64,000 nt of DNA, taken from contig CANJRD010000006.1 in NCBI GenBank assembly GCA_947476695.1, positions 124,001-188,000 on the forward strand, read 5' to 3'. Each line of letters starts with the position of its first letter. The first letter of the stretch is position 1. The notes below the pieces were generated by a model, which saw only the letters and a program-made list of their open reading frames with translations, did no database searches and had not been told where the DNA came from. The position numbers and the translations under genes were made by a program. This DNA comes from Rhodospirillaceae bacterium (lineage in GTDB: Bacteria; Pseudomonadota; Alphaproteobacteria; Rhodospirillales; Rhodospirillaceae). Of the stretch, positions 44,365 through 52,225 are shown one piece after another.

Positions 44365-44466
44365 CGATAGGTCCTTAAGGGGAAAAATCGGCGCCAATCT
44401 AGCCAGGATGGGCCACAAATCCCAGGCCGGTGACACCATGCCCCTCAGGCGCTATAAGCCCGCGTC

Positions 44467-44784
44467 ATGAAGATTTTTGTCACCCTGCCGGACGGCCAGC
44501 GCCGCGAAGTCCCAGGCCAGCCGGGCCAGTCCCTGATGCAGTTTATGAGCGCCGGCGGCATCCCCGTCTCGGCCGCCTGCGGGGGCGCCTTGGCCTGTGC
44601 TACCTGCCATGTGCAAATCTCCGACCCCTGGTTCTCCAAGGTTGGGTCGCCGGGTGACGAGGAGTCGGATCTCCTCGATATGTCGGACTACCGCGGGGAC
44701 ACCTCGCGGCTTTCTTGCCAGGTCCCCGTGTCGGCCGATCTTGATGGCCTTGAGGTCACGCTCCAACTCGACGCGGTGGACTAA
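44467..44784 (+). CDS. [2Fe-2S] ferredoxin, adrenodoxin-like
   Basis: A 105-residue ferredoxin. The four ligands are in the ISC/adrenodoxin order: ACGGALACATCHVQI gives three Cys (C-x5-C-x2-C) and LSCQVPV the fourth. The fold ends DLDGLEVTLQ. It carries electrons to oxygenases or Fe-S assembly. It starts 102 nt upstream of the DUF1993 gene's start, divergently. prfC follows 3 nt after its stop, so it shares a transcript with that unrelated gene. Confidence 0.93.
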   Translation: MKIFVTLPDGQRREVPGQPGQSLMQFMSAGGIPVSAACGGALACATCHVQISDPWFSKVGSPGDEESDLLDMSDYRGDTSRLSCQVPVSADLDGLEVTLQLDAVD

Positions 44785-44787
44785 GCA

Positions 44788-46374
44788 ATGAATGCCCTCG
44801 CGCAGCAGGTCGCCCAGCGGCGCACCTTCGCCATTATCTCGCATCCCGACGCGGGCAAGACCACGCTGACCGAAAAGCTGCTGCTGTTCGGCGGCGCCAT
44901 CCAGCTGGCCGGCGCGGTCAAGGCGCGCGGTGACCGCCGGCGCGCGCGCTCCGACTGGATGAAAGTGGAGCAGGAACGCGGCATCTCCGTCACCTCGGCG
45001 GTGATGACCTACGAGTATCGCGGGCATACGTTCAATCTGCTCGACACGCCGGGCCACGAAGACTTCAGCGAAGACACATACCGCACGCTCACGGCGGTGG
45101 ATTCCGCCGTGATGGTGCTCGACGTGGCAAAGGGCATCGAGACGCAGACCCTCAAGCTGTTCGAGGTCTGCCGCCTGCGCGATATGCCCATCGCGACGTT
45201 CATCAATAAGCTCGACCGCGAAGGGCTCGATCCCTTCGCGCTGCTGGAGGAGGTCGAAAGCCGCCTTCAGCTCGACGTGTCGCCGGCCAGCTGGCCGATC
45301 GGCATGGGCCGCGACTTCCTCGGCTGCTACGACCTGATCCACGACAAGCTCATCCTCATGGCGCGCACGAAGGGCGAGAAGATGGACGAGGGCGTTGAGT
45401 GCAACGGTCTCGACGATCCGAAGCTCGATGAATTGCTGCCTGAACACGCCGTGAAGAAGCTGCGCGACGATGTCGCGATGGTACGCGGCTTGTGCAAGCC
45501 GTTCGACCGTCAGGCCTATCTTGAAGGCCATATGACGCCTGTCTATTTCGGCAGCGCGGTGAACAATTTCGGTGTGCGTGAATTGCTGGAAGGTCTCGCG
45601 GAGACGGCGCCCTCGCCGCGCCCACAACCCACCGCCGAGCGCATAGTTCAGCCCGTCGAGAAAAAAGTCACCGGCTTCGTGTTCAAGATTCAGGCGAATA
45701 TGGATCCGAAGCACCGCGACCGCATTGCCTTCGTGCGGTTGAGTTCCGGACATTTCCAGCGCGGCGCAAAGCTTTTGCATGTGCGCTCGGGCAAGACGCT
45801 GACGGTGCACAATCCGCAAATCTTCATGGCGCAGGATCGCCAGACCGCCGAGGACGCCTGGCCCGGCGACATCATCGGTATCCCGAACCACGGCAACTTG
45901 CGTATCGGCGATGCGCTGACGGAAGGCGAAGAACTGCACTTCACGGGCATCCCGAGCTTCGCGCCGGAATTGTTGCAGACGGTGCGTCCCGAAGATCCGC
46001 TGAAGGCCAAGCATCTCGGACGCGCATTACAGCAGCTTGCCGAAGAAGGCGCGGCCAGCGTGTTCAAGCCGCGGCTCGGCACGGACTGGGTCGTGGGCGT
46101 TGTCGGCTCGTTGCAGTTCGACGTTCTCGCGGATCGCATCCGTACCGAATTCGAGGTGCCGGTGAGGTTCGAGCAGACGGAGCTTTACACGGCGCGTTGG
46201 GTCACAGGTGAACCGGCGGCCGTCAAGAAATTCGTCGATGCGACGCAGGCTGCTGTCGCCGAGGACCATGATGGCGCGCTAGTGTTTATGGCCCGTAACG
46301 CATGGCACCTGAACCGCACGATGGAAGACAATCCAGAGCTTCAATTCCTGAAGACCCGCGAACTCGTCAATTAA
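44788..46374 (+). CDS. prfC: Peptide chain release factor 3
   Basis: A 528-residue translational GTPase that recycles RF1/RF2 from the ribosome. G motifs: P-loop ISHPDAGKTTLTEKL near residue 17, LDTPGHEDF (G3) and NKLDRE (G4). The insertion GMGRDFLGCYDLIHDKL and the C-terminal LQFDVLADRIRTEFEVPVRFE complete the RF3 pattern. Length is normal for the family. It is directly downstream of the ferredoxin and is followed 12 nt later by the RidA gene. Confidence 0.96.
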   Translation: MNALAQQVAQRRTFAIISHPDAGKTTLTEKLLLFGGAIQLAGAVKARGDRRRARSDWMKVEQERGISVTSAVMTYEYRGHTFNLLDTPGHEDFSEDTYRTLTAVDSAVMVLDVAKGIETQTLKLFEVCRLRDMPIATFINKLDREGLDPFALLEEVESRLQLDVSPASWPIGMGRDFLGCYDLIHDKLILMARTKGEKMDEGVECNGLDDPKLDELLPEHAVKKLRDDVAMVRGLCKPFDRQAYLEGHMTPVYFGSAVNNFGVRELLEGLAETAPSPRPQPTAERIVQPVEKKVTGFVFKIQANMDPKHRDRIAFVRLSSGHFQRGAKLLHVRSGKTLTVHNPQIFMAQDRQTAEDAWPGDIIGIPNHGNLRIGDALTEGEELHFTGIPSFAPELLQTVRPEDPLKAKHLGRALQQLAEEGAASVFKPRLGTDWVVGVVGSLQFDVLADRIRTEFEVPVRFEQTELYTARWVTGEPAAVKKFVDATQAAVAEDHDGALVFMARNAWHLNRTMEDNPELQFLKTRELVN

Positions 46375-46386
46375 AGGGGACTTACG

Positions 46387-46734
46387 ATGACCATCCGCCG
46401 CTTGGATATTGGCCCGCGCATGAGCCAGGCCGTGATCACCGATACGACGGTCTATCTTGCCGGGCAGGTGTGTAAGGACCCTGCGGGCGACGTCACCGGC
46501 CAGACAGCCGCCGTGCTGAAGCAGATCGACGATCTGCTCGCCCGCGCCGGTACTTCCAAGGAAAAGATTCTGACCGCGACGATCTATCTCGCCGACATCG
46601 GCCGCTTTGCCGACATGAATAAGGCTTGGGATGCATGGGTCTCTGGCGCCAATCCTCCCGCGCGCACGACGCTCGAAGCGAGCCTCGCCGCGCCCGACTA
46701 TCTGGTCGAGATTGCCGTCATCGCTGCCCGCTAA
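46387..46734 (+). CDS. RidA family reactive-intermediate deaminase
   Basis: A 115-residue RidA/YjgF protein that hydrolyses enamine/imine intermediates from PLP enzymes. It has the family segments VYLAGQVCKDPAGDVTGQT, TATIYLADIGRFADMNKAWDAW and PARTTLEASLAAPDYLVEIA, with the Arg of PPARTT as the substrate-binding residue. A slightly shorter Rid1-7-type member is possible. GGGG at 46376-46379 precedes the ATG. It overlaps the egtD stop by 4 nt on the opposite strand, tail to tail. Confidence 0.92.
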   Translation: MTIRRLDIGPRMSQAVITDTTVYLAGQVCKDPAGDVTGQTAAVLKQIDDLLARAGTSKEKILTATIYLADIGRFADMNKAWDAWVSGANPPARTTLEASLAAPDYLVEIAVIAAR

Positions 46735-47738
46735 CGCGGTACCGTGAGGTAGTGGACGCTGAACAGGTGTTCGGTATCCACCCACGCGCGCAGCGGGCGG
46801 AACCCGGCCTCGCGCGCGAGCTCCTGAAACTGCGCCACCGTATATTTATGTGAATTCTCGGTGTGGATGGTTTCGCCGGCTTTGAAGGCGAAGGCCCTCT
46901 CGCGCACGCGCACCTCCTGGTCGACCAGACTGCGCAGATGCATCTCGATACGACCGGCGGCATGGTTGCAAAACGCGTCATGCGCAAACTGGCGCAGGTC
47001 GAACGTCCCGCCGAGTTCGGCATTTATCCGCCGCAAGAGGTTGAGATTGAATGCCGCCGTGATGCCTTGGGCATCGTTGTAGGCGGCATTCAGGATCTCT
47101 GGATCCTTCTGCAGGTCGACGCCGACCACCATCGCGCCGCCGCGTCCAAGAACTTCCGCCGCATGCCGCAGGAACTGCCCGGCTTCCTCGGGCAACAGGT
47201 TTCCAATCGTCGAGCCGGGGAAAAAGCCGAGGCGGGGTCCACGTCCCGGCAGCGTCGGCATGCGGAACTTGCGCGTGAAGTCGGCGCAGACGGCAACGAC
47301 CGGCATATGAGGATACTCGTAAGCGAGCGCTTGGGCCGCCTGGATCAGGTAGTCGCGCGAGATATCGACGCCCACGTAGGACGCAGGCATGTCCAACGCA
47401 TTCAGCAAAATCTGCACCTTGATCGTCGCGCCTGAGCCGAATTCGATGACATGCGCGGCGGGACCGGCAAGCCTCGCGATATCGGCGGCATGCGCATGCA
47501 ACAGCCCCATTTCGGTGCGCGTGGGATAATACTCCGGAAGGCGGCAGATGGCGTCGAACAGCTCGGAGCCGTGGCGGTCATAAAAATGCTTCGGCGGCAG
47601 CTGCTTCGGCGTCGCGGCCAGGCCCTTCATGACGTCCGTAAGAAATCCGCTGCTGCTGTGCTGGGGATTCAGTGTCTCGGTCACACGCAGATTATTTGGC
47701 ATCGCGCCGAAGGAGGCCTCGGCAACAAACTGTTTCAT
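46731..47738 (-). CDS. egtD: L-histidine N(alpha)-methyltransferase
   Basis: A 335-residue SAM-dependent enzyme that trimethylates histidine to hercynine, the first step of ergothioneine synthesis. Pattern: GLAATPKQLPPKHFYDRHGSELFDAICRLPEYYPTR, SAM loop VIEFGSGATIKVQILL, SYVGVDISRDYL, and the late NSHKYTVAQFQELAREAGF. ATG 47738 overlaps the stop of egtB, so the two are translationally coupled. The C terminus LFSVHYLTVPR matches the family. It is transcribed after egtB. Confidence 0.93.
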   Translation of the reverse strand: MKQFVAEASFGAMPNNLRVTETLNPQHSSSGFLTDVMKGLAATPKQLPPKHFYDRHGSELFDAICRLPEYYPTRTEMGLLHAHAADIARLAGPAAHVIEFGSGATIKVQILLNALDMPASYVGVDISRDYLIQAAQALAYEYPHMPVVAVCADFTRKFRMPTLPGRGPRLGFFPGSTIGNLLPEEAGQFLRHAAEVLGRGGAMVVGVDLQKDPEILNAAYNDAQGITAAFNLNLLRRINAELGGTFDLRQFAHDAFCNHAAGRIEMHLRSLVDQEVRVRERAFAFKAGETIHTENSHKYTVAQFQELAREAGFRPLRAWVDTEHLFSVHYLTVPR

Positions 47739-49018
47739 GATCCCTCGTCGGCAAGGCGGACACCGGCGAACTGCCAGCGCATGTGCGGATAGAAGAAGTT
47801 TCGATAGCTCGATCGGATGTGGCCGCGCGGTGTGACGCAAGCGCCGCCGCGCAGGACCATCTGGTTGATCATGAACTTCCCATTGTATTCGCCGGCCGCA
47901 CCGGCGAATGGCTTGAATCCCGGATATGGCGCGTAAGCGCTCTGCGTCCACTCCCAGACATCGCCGAACATTTGATGCAGGCCGGGCCGAGTGCAGGTCT
48001 GTGGTTCAAGTATATCACTGTCGAGGAAATTCCCTTCGGCCAGCACAGTCGCGGCGGCGCATTCCCATTCGGCTTCAGTCGGAAGCCTTTTCCCGGCCCA
48101 ACGCGCGAAGGCGTCGGCTTCGTAATAGCTGACATGACAGACCGGAGCTTCATCATCGACGGACTGGACCCCGTTCAACGTCAGCGTCGTCCAGTCGCCC
48201 TCGTGTTCGGTCCAATACAGGGGGGCATGCCAGCCCTCAGCCTGCGCGCGCGCCCAACCGTCCGCGAGCCAGAATTCCGGACGTCGATACCCGCCGTCGG
48301 CCATGAAGGCATGCCATTCGCCGTTGGTGACGAGGCGGGAGGCGAGGCGATAAGGCGCAACTGTCACGACATGCCGAGGGCGCTCGTTGTCGAACGCGAA
48401 ACCGTCTTCCGCCGCCCCGAGTTCCCGTTGGCCGCCGGGGAACGCATGCCAGTGCAGTGCCGCCGCGGTACCGCGCGCAGCGCGCGCGCGCGGGCGATAA
48501 GCGGGGCGCAGCGGATTGGCGGCAAAAGCGTGAAGGATATCCATCAGGATGAGTTCCTGATGTTGCTCCTCATGATGGCATCCCAAAGTCACGAGTGGCT
48601 GGGCCTGCGCCAGCGCTTCGGGCGTGGCGTGCAGCAGGAACGCTTCCATCGCCGTGTCGACATGGTCGCGATAGCGCGCGATCTCTTCTGCCGATGGCCG
48701 GCTCAGCAATCCGCGCGCGGGACGTGGATGACGCGTTCCCACGGTGTCGTAGTAGGAATTGAACAGGTAACGATACTGCGGATCGAAGACGCGATATCCG
48801 CTCTGCGCGGGCTGCAGCACAAACGTCTCGAAGAACCAGCTTGTATGGGCGCGATGCCACTTTGTGGGGCTCGCGTCCGGCATCGATTGTAAGCCCTGAT
48901 CTTCCGGCGTCAGCAGGGCAGCGAGCTTTTCCGTGCGCGCCCGAATAGCCGCGTAGGCGCCCCACGGGGCGGCACGCGGGCTGGGGGCAATATCTCCCGT
49001 ATCGACAACACCATCCAC
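47735..49018 (-). CDS. egtB: Ergothioneine biosynthesis sulfoxide synthase
   Basis: A 427-residue non-heme iron enzyme that joins a thiol substrate to hercynine with O2. The N-terminal DinB-like domain carries KWHRAHTSWFFETFVL and the iron site GCHHEEQHQELILMD. The C-terminal FGE-sulfatase domain shows FPGGQRELG, LPTEAEWECAA, GDVWEWTQSAY and RGGACVTPRGHIRSSYRNFF. ATG 49018 starts the operon, with egtD following by a 4-nt overlap. No egtC/egtE is adjacent, so C-S lyase steps must be encoded elsewhere or the type uses cysteine directly. Confidence 0.94.
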   Translation of the reverse strand: MDGVVDTGDIAPSPRAAPWGAYAAIRARTEKLAALLTPEDQGLQSMPDASPTKWHRAHTSWFFETFVLQPAQSGYRVFDPQYRYLFNSYYDTVGTRHPRPARGLLSRPSAEEIARYRDHVDTAMEAFLLHATPEALAQAQPLVTLGCHHEEQHQELILMDILHAFAANPLRPAYRPRARAARGTAAALHWHAFPGGQRELGAAEDGFAFDNERPRHVVTVAPYRLASRLVTNGEWHAFMADGGYRRPEFWLADGWARAQAEGWHAPLYWTEHEGDWTTLTLNGVQSVDDEAPVCHVSYYEADAFARWAGKRLPTEAEWECAAATVLAEGNFLDSDILEPQTCTRPGLHQMFGDVWEWTQSAYAPYPGFKPFAGAAGEYNGKFMINQMVLRGGACVTPRGHIRSSYRNFFYPHMRWQFAGVRLADEGS

Positions 49019-49573
49019 GGTACGTCGTCGCTCCTTGCTCTATCGGTTTTCGGGTTCTGGCCGGTGCCGGACGGTTCGGCCGCCTCACTCGAACGTTATC
49101 CGGCACTTGTGAGTTCCGAAAGCAGCGGAGCCGGTCACGCCAAAAGTTTAGAAGCGCATCGCTGGGCTTGGCCAGCCTGATTGCAAAGGTTTCATGAGAT
49201 CGGCGGAGCGGGCTACGTAAGGCATTGAAAGTTAACTAAAATTTCCGTGAGCATGCGTTGTGGGCAGGACTCGCTTGCAGCGAGATCATTGCGCGCCCCT
49301 GGACCTCAGCCGTATGATCCTCGTTGAAGGGGAGGTGCCCATTACGGGGCCTTCCGGATTCACGGATCCGGCCCAAGTGGGCGGATCACTACGTCGTGTC
49401 GCTCGTTGGAGGATATGACTCTATGCGCCGTAACGGCACCCCAACCGCAATAGCATTGCTGAAATGCGTGGACTGCAAAGTCCACGAGGGGACGTCGTGC
49501 GTATCAAGTCATGTGATGAACGAGTTGATCGGCTGCAAGGGGGGGGGGGCTGGGCCCCTCAAGGAGGTAACTA
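49019..49573 (+). promoter_or_regulatory. Long upstream region and leader of rpoH
   Basis: These 555 nt hold no credible gene. A sigma-70-like pair TTGCGC (49289-49294) and TATGAT (49313-49318), spaced 18 nt, would start a leader of about 250 nt near 49325. Three stems are visible: CTCGCT/AGCGAG at 49270-49284 (before that start), CCGGAT/ATCCGG with outer GGG/CCC at 49346-49374, and CGTGGACT/AGTCCACG with a GCAA tetraloop at 49467-49486. A run of 11 G at 49539-49549 can pair with CCCCTC (49555-49560), immediately before the Shine-Dalgarno. An unusually folded 5-prime UTR is the natural reading. Confidence 0.55.
49561..49568 (+). promoter_or_regulatory. Near-perfect Shine-Dalgarno of rpoH
   Basis: AAGGAGGT sits 5 nt before the rpoH ATG at 49574. 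It is the strongest ribosome-binding site in the window and abuts the G-run/CCCCTC stem, which could make its access depend on that fold. Confidence 0.85.
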
Positions 49574-50491
49574 ATGGCTACCACGACACTGAATAGGGTT
49601 CCGGTTCTCGCTTCGGAGAATGGCCTCTCGGCCTATCTCAACGAAATCAAGAAATTCCCGATGCTGGACCCGCAAGAGGAATACATGCTGGCCAAGGGCT
49701 TCGCCGAACATGGCGACAGCGAAGCGGCGCATAAGCTCGTGACGAGCCACCTGCGCCTCGTGGCGAAAATCGCCATGGGCTATCGCTTCTATGGCCTGCC
49801 GGTGTCTGACCTCATCTCAGAGGGCAATGTGGGCCTCATGCGCGCCGTGAAGAAGTTCGAGCCGGAACGTGGTTTCCGTCTCGCGACTTACGCGATGTGG
49901 TGGATCAAGGCCGCGATCAACGAATACGTGTTGAATTCGTGGTCGCTGGTGAAGGTCGGGACGGTCGCTGCGCAGAAGAAGCTGTTCTTCAACTTGCGCA
50001 AAATGAAGTCGAAGCTCGGCGTCTACGACGACGGCGACATCCCGATGGACAAGGCCGAGATCATCGCGCAGCGGCTCCAGGTGACCACAAAGGAGGTCAT
50101 CGACATGAACCGCCGCCTGTCGCGCACCGACGCGTCGCTCAACCAGCTCGTGGCGGAGGACGGTGATGTCCAGCGCCAGGACCTGCTGGTCGACGACACG
50201 CCGAACCAGGAAGTGCGCCTGGGCGAACAGGAAGACCGCAAGCTCGGCCTGAAGCTGCTGACGGACGCGATGGGTGGCCTGACCGACCGCGAACGCCGCA
50301 TCATCCAGGAGCGTCGTCTGGCGGAGAATCCACGGACGCTCGAGGAGATCGGCGCCGAGTACGGCATCAGCCGCGAGCGCGTGCGTCAGATCGAAAATCG
50401 CGCGTTCGCCAAACTCCAATCCGCTGTGGTGAAAGCCATGTCGGCGCTGCAGTCGAGCGTAACGCCGAAGTCGATCCCGCATTTCGCATAA
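49574..50491 (+). CDS. rpoH: RNA polymerase sigma-32 factor
   Basis: A 305-residue heat-shock sigma factor that directs transcription of chaperone and protease genes. Region 1.2/2: LSAYLNEIKKFPMLDPQEEYMLA, LVAKIAMGYRFYGLPVSDLISEGNVGLMRAVKKFEP and GFRLATYAMWWIKAAINEYVL. The RpoH box area is KLFFNLRKMKSKLG. Region 4 HTH: LEEIGAEYGISRERVRQIENRAFAKL. Length is normal. The SD is strong and there is a long structured leader upstream. Terminator-like stems follow at 50517-50540 and 50583-50612. Confidence 0.97.
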   Translation: MATTTLNRVPVLASENGLSAYLNEIKKFPMLDPQEEYMLAKGFAEHGDSEAAHKLVTSHLRLVAKIAMGYRFYGLPVSDLISEGNVGLMRAVKKFEPERGFRLATYAMWWIKAAINEYVLNSWSLVKVGTVAAQKKLFFNLRKMKSKLGVYDDGDIPMDKAEIIAQRLQVTTKEVIDMNRRLSRTDASLNQLVAEDGDVQRQDLLVDDTPNQEVRLGEQEDRKLGLKLLTDAMGGLTDRERRIIQERRLAENPRTLEEIGAEYGISRERVRQIENRAFAKLQSAVVKAMSALQSSVTPKSIPHFA

Positions 50492-50510
50492 GCGATCGCG
50501 CGGACGAAAT

Positions 50511-50545
50511 GAAAAGCCCCCGCTCCAACAGGAGCGGGGGTATAG
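50511..50545 (-). terminator. Hairpin terminator between rpoH and the DUF4760-like gene
   Basis: A perfect 10-bp CCCCCGCTCC/GGAGCGGGGG stem with AACA loop. Read on the minus strand it is followed by CTTTTCATTT, so it best terminates the minus-strand gene to its right; in the plus direction the U-tract is lacking. Confidence 0.75.
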
Positions 50546-50582
50546 TGATATCCAGAATTAATTATTGCGGCCCACCAACGAC

Positions 50583-50622
50583 AACGGCCCCCACCGCGAG
50601 GCAGGGGCCGTTCTAATTTGTT
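50583..50622 (+). terminator. Probable rpoH terminator
   Basis: AACGGCCCC (50583-50591) pairs with GGGGCCGTT (50604-50612), then CTAATTTGTT. It is U-rich enough in the plus direction to end the rpoH transcript. Confidence 0.65.
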
Positions 50623-50640
50623 GCCTCGGAACTCTTGGCG

Positions 50641-51247
50641 TTAATCCGAATCGCGATATTCGGCCGTGGTTATTCGCGGCTTCCAGTCCTGGAGTACTTG
50701 ATAGAGACAGGGATAATCCGTCTCGAAATCTTCCAGCAGGCGCTTCACCTCTGGTTCGGGAAGGCTGCGAATTTCCTTCATCCGGTATTTGATGATGTTT
50801 CCGAGATGGTCCTTCGCGAGTGAGCTGACATATAGGCCCTGCGTGACACCGATTGCTATGGCGTCAAAATAATTCAAGATTTTTTCGAACAGCGTGAAAC
50901 GCGTCGTCGCTCGGCTCCGCTTTGTCCCTAACCCGTCTTTGTAATACGTCTAGAGACTGATTGATTACCGCATCCGAATCGTAGCGATCGCATGCTTGCA
51001 GCGTCGTCCACTTTCTCTGTTGATCTCTCAACGCTTTGATCTGAGCAATGCCAACGAGCGCAAGTACGAACGTCACAAATGCTAGTAGAAGCGTTCCGAT
51101 AGCGATTACCCACTCCGGCACATGCTCTGCATCTGGCGAAAGAAGAGACGCCACCATGCCGCCGCCGATCGCAGCACCAACTGCGAAGGTAGTCGTGACG
51201 ACCAAGACAGACGAGTGCGCGGTGATCCAACTTCGCAATTGTCTCAT
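50641..51247 (-). pseudogene. Membrane protein of DUF4760-like type split by an A-run frameshift
   Basis: Two overlapping frames form one gene. The upstream part (51247 to 50864) encodes two N-terminal membrane segments (SVLVVTTTFAVGAAIGGGM and VIAIGTLLLAFVTFVLALVG) and then a cytosolic part ending FHAVRKNLELF. The downstream part (50877 to 50641) begins NYFDAIAIGVTQGLY and ends TTAEYRDSD. The break lies at a run of six A (minus strand, 50880-50885); deleting one A yields VRKILNYFDAIAIGV, the continuous pattern of DUF4760-like proteins, giving about 201 residues. A homopolymer indel by mutation or sequencing error is the likely cause. The function of the family is unknown. Confidence 0.65.
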
Positions 51248-51508
51248 TTTTTGCTCACGTACTGGGGGTCGGACTCATCACAGGGAAGAATGCGAAGTGC
51301 GTGGCGACGCTCGTTTTGAAACATTGGCCACGGAAGAAGCGTACAATGAAACGGGTGGCCCAGGACAAAATGGCCTGATTGTCGAGCGCTTTTGGAAGCG
51401 ATCACCTTTGATCTCGGTCCACCTCAAGATGATCTCAAATCCATCGATCTGGTGAGGTGAGTTTCAGGGTCGATCCGGGGCGTTTTGTTTTCTGTGGGAG
51501 CAGTGCGT

Positions 51509-52105
51509 TCACGGCAGGAAAGTCTCCGCAAGCGCCTGCATCTCGTCTCCACTGCGGGGCGACTTCGAGGCCACGAGCCACAGATCGAAAGCCTCCGGCC
51601 GTCTGCCACCGAAGATATGGTTGAAGCCCGCGGCGGCAAAAACGCCGCCGAGAACTTTGTAGGTAAACCCGCACTTATGGGCCATGTGGAGGTTGCCGCG
51701 CTCCAGATCGGGGCGGTGTCCATATAGAATGTCGATCGGCGCAATCGGTCCTGCCGGCGATGTGTAAAGCGGTTCCAGCAGCCGGTCGTTGACGACGGCT
51801 TCGCAGACCGTCTGAATATCCGGCGCGGTGATGACGACAAACCCGTCCGGTCGCAGGACCCTTTTGAATTCCTCCAGCGCGACGGGGACTTCATGCGGGT
51901 AGAGATGCTCGATGTTATGACTTGAGTAGATAGCGTCGATACTTCCGTCTGCGATTCTGCTCATGTCGGTCAGGGTGCCGATAACGTCGGGCCTCACCGC
52001 CGCGTCGATGTCAAAGCGGATCTCGGTCCAGTCTGTGTGGTCGAACCCTTTGATTCCGGCTTTTGTCTGATAGCCGCAACCAACGTGAAGCATCTTCTTT
52101 GGCAC
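51509..52105 (-). CDS. Class I SAM-dependent methyltransferase
   Basis: A 198-residue methyltransferase with the SAM motif MLHVGCGYQTKAGIKGFDH at the N terminus, an acidic loop in FDIDAAVRPDVIG, then SIDAIYSSHNIEHLYPHEV and LEEFKRVLRPDGFVVITAPD. These belong to the Methyltransf_11/23 group typical of glycan or lipid O- and N-methylation. ATG 52105 is used, with a second ATG at 52093. It stands alone between an AT-richer region (50641-51500) and the flavoprotein gene. The substrate is not inferable. Confidence 0.85.
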   Translation of the reverse strand: MPKKMLHVGCGYQTKAGIKGFDHTDWTEIRFDIDAAVRPDVIGTLTDMSRIADGSIDAIYSSHNIEHLYPHEVPVALEEFKRVLRPDGFVVITAPDIQTVCEAVVNDRLLEPLYTSPAGPIAPIDILYGHRPDLERGNLHMAHKCGFTYKVLGGVFAAAGFNHIFGGRRPEAFDLWLVASKSPRSGDEMQALAETFLP

Positions 52106-52225
52106 GTCTATTCCTATCCGATCCGAGAATGCGCCCAGTCTACCTTTGCCGACGGCCCAGGCAATTCCGTCGTATCACGATAGCGGTGGGCCTAGGTAGA
52201 TCTGGCAATCCGCAGCGGTGAGCAG

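Noticed and set aside
49324-49596. 90-residue plus-strand frame upstream of rpoH
   Set aside because: It overlaps the rpoH start, spans the hairpins and the G-run, and shows no recognisable pattern; better explained as leader RNA.
51345-51455. Short plus-strand remnant ending LGPPQDDLKSIDLVR
   Set aside because: Looks coding-like but is about 35 residues, without a start or partner; kept only as a note, not as a pseudogene.
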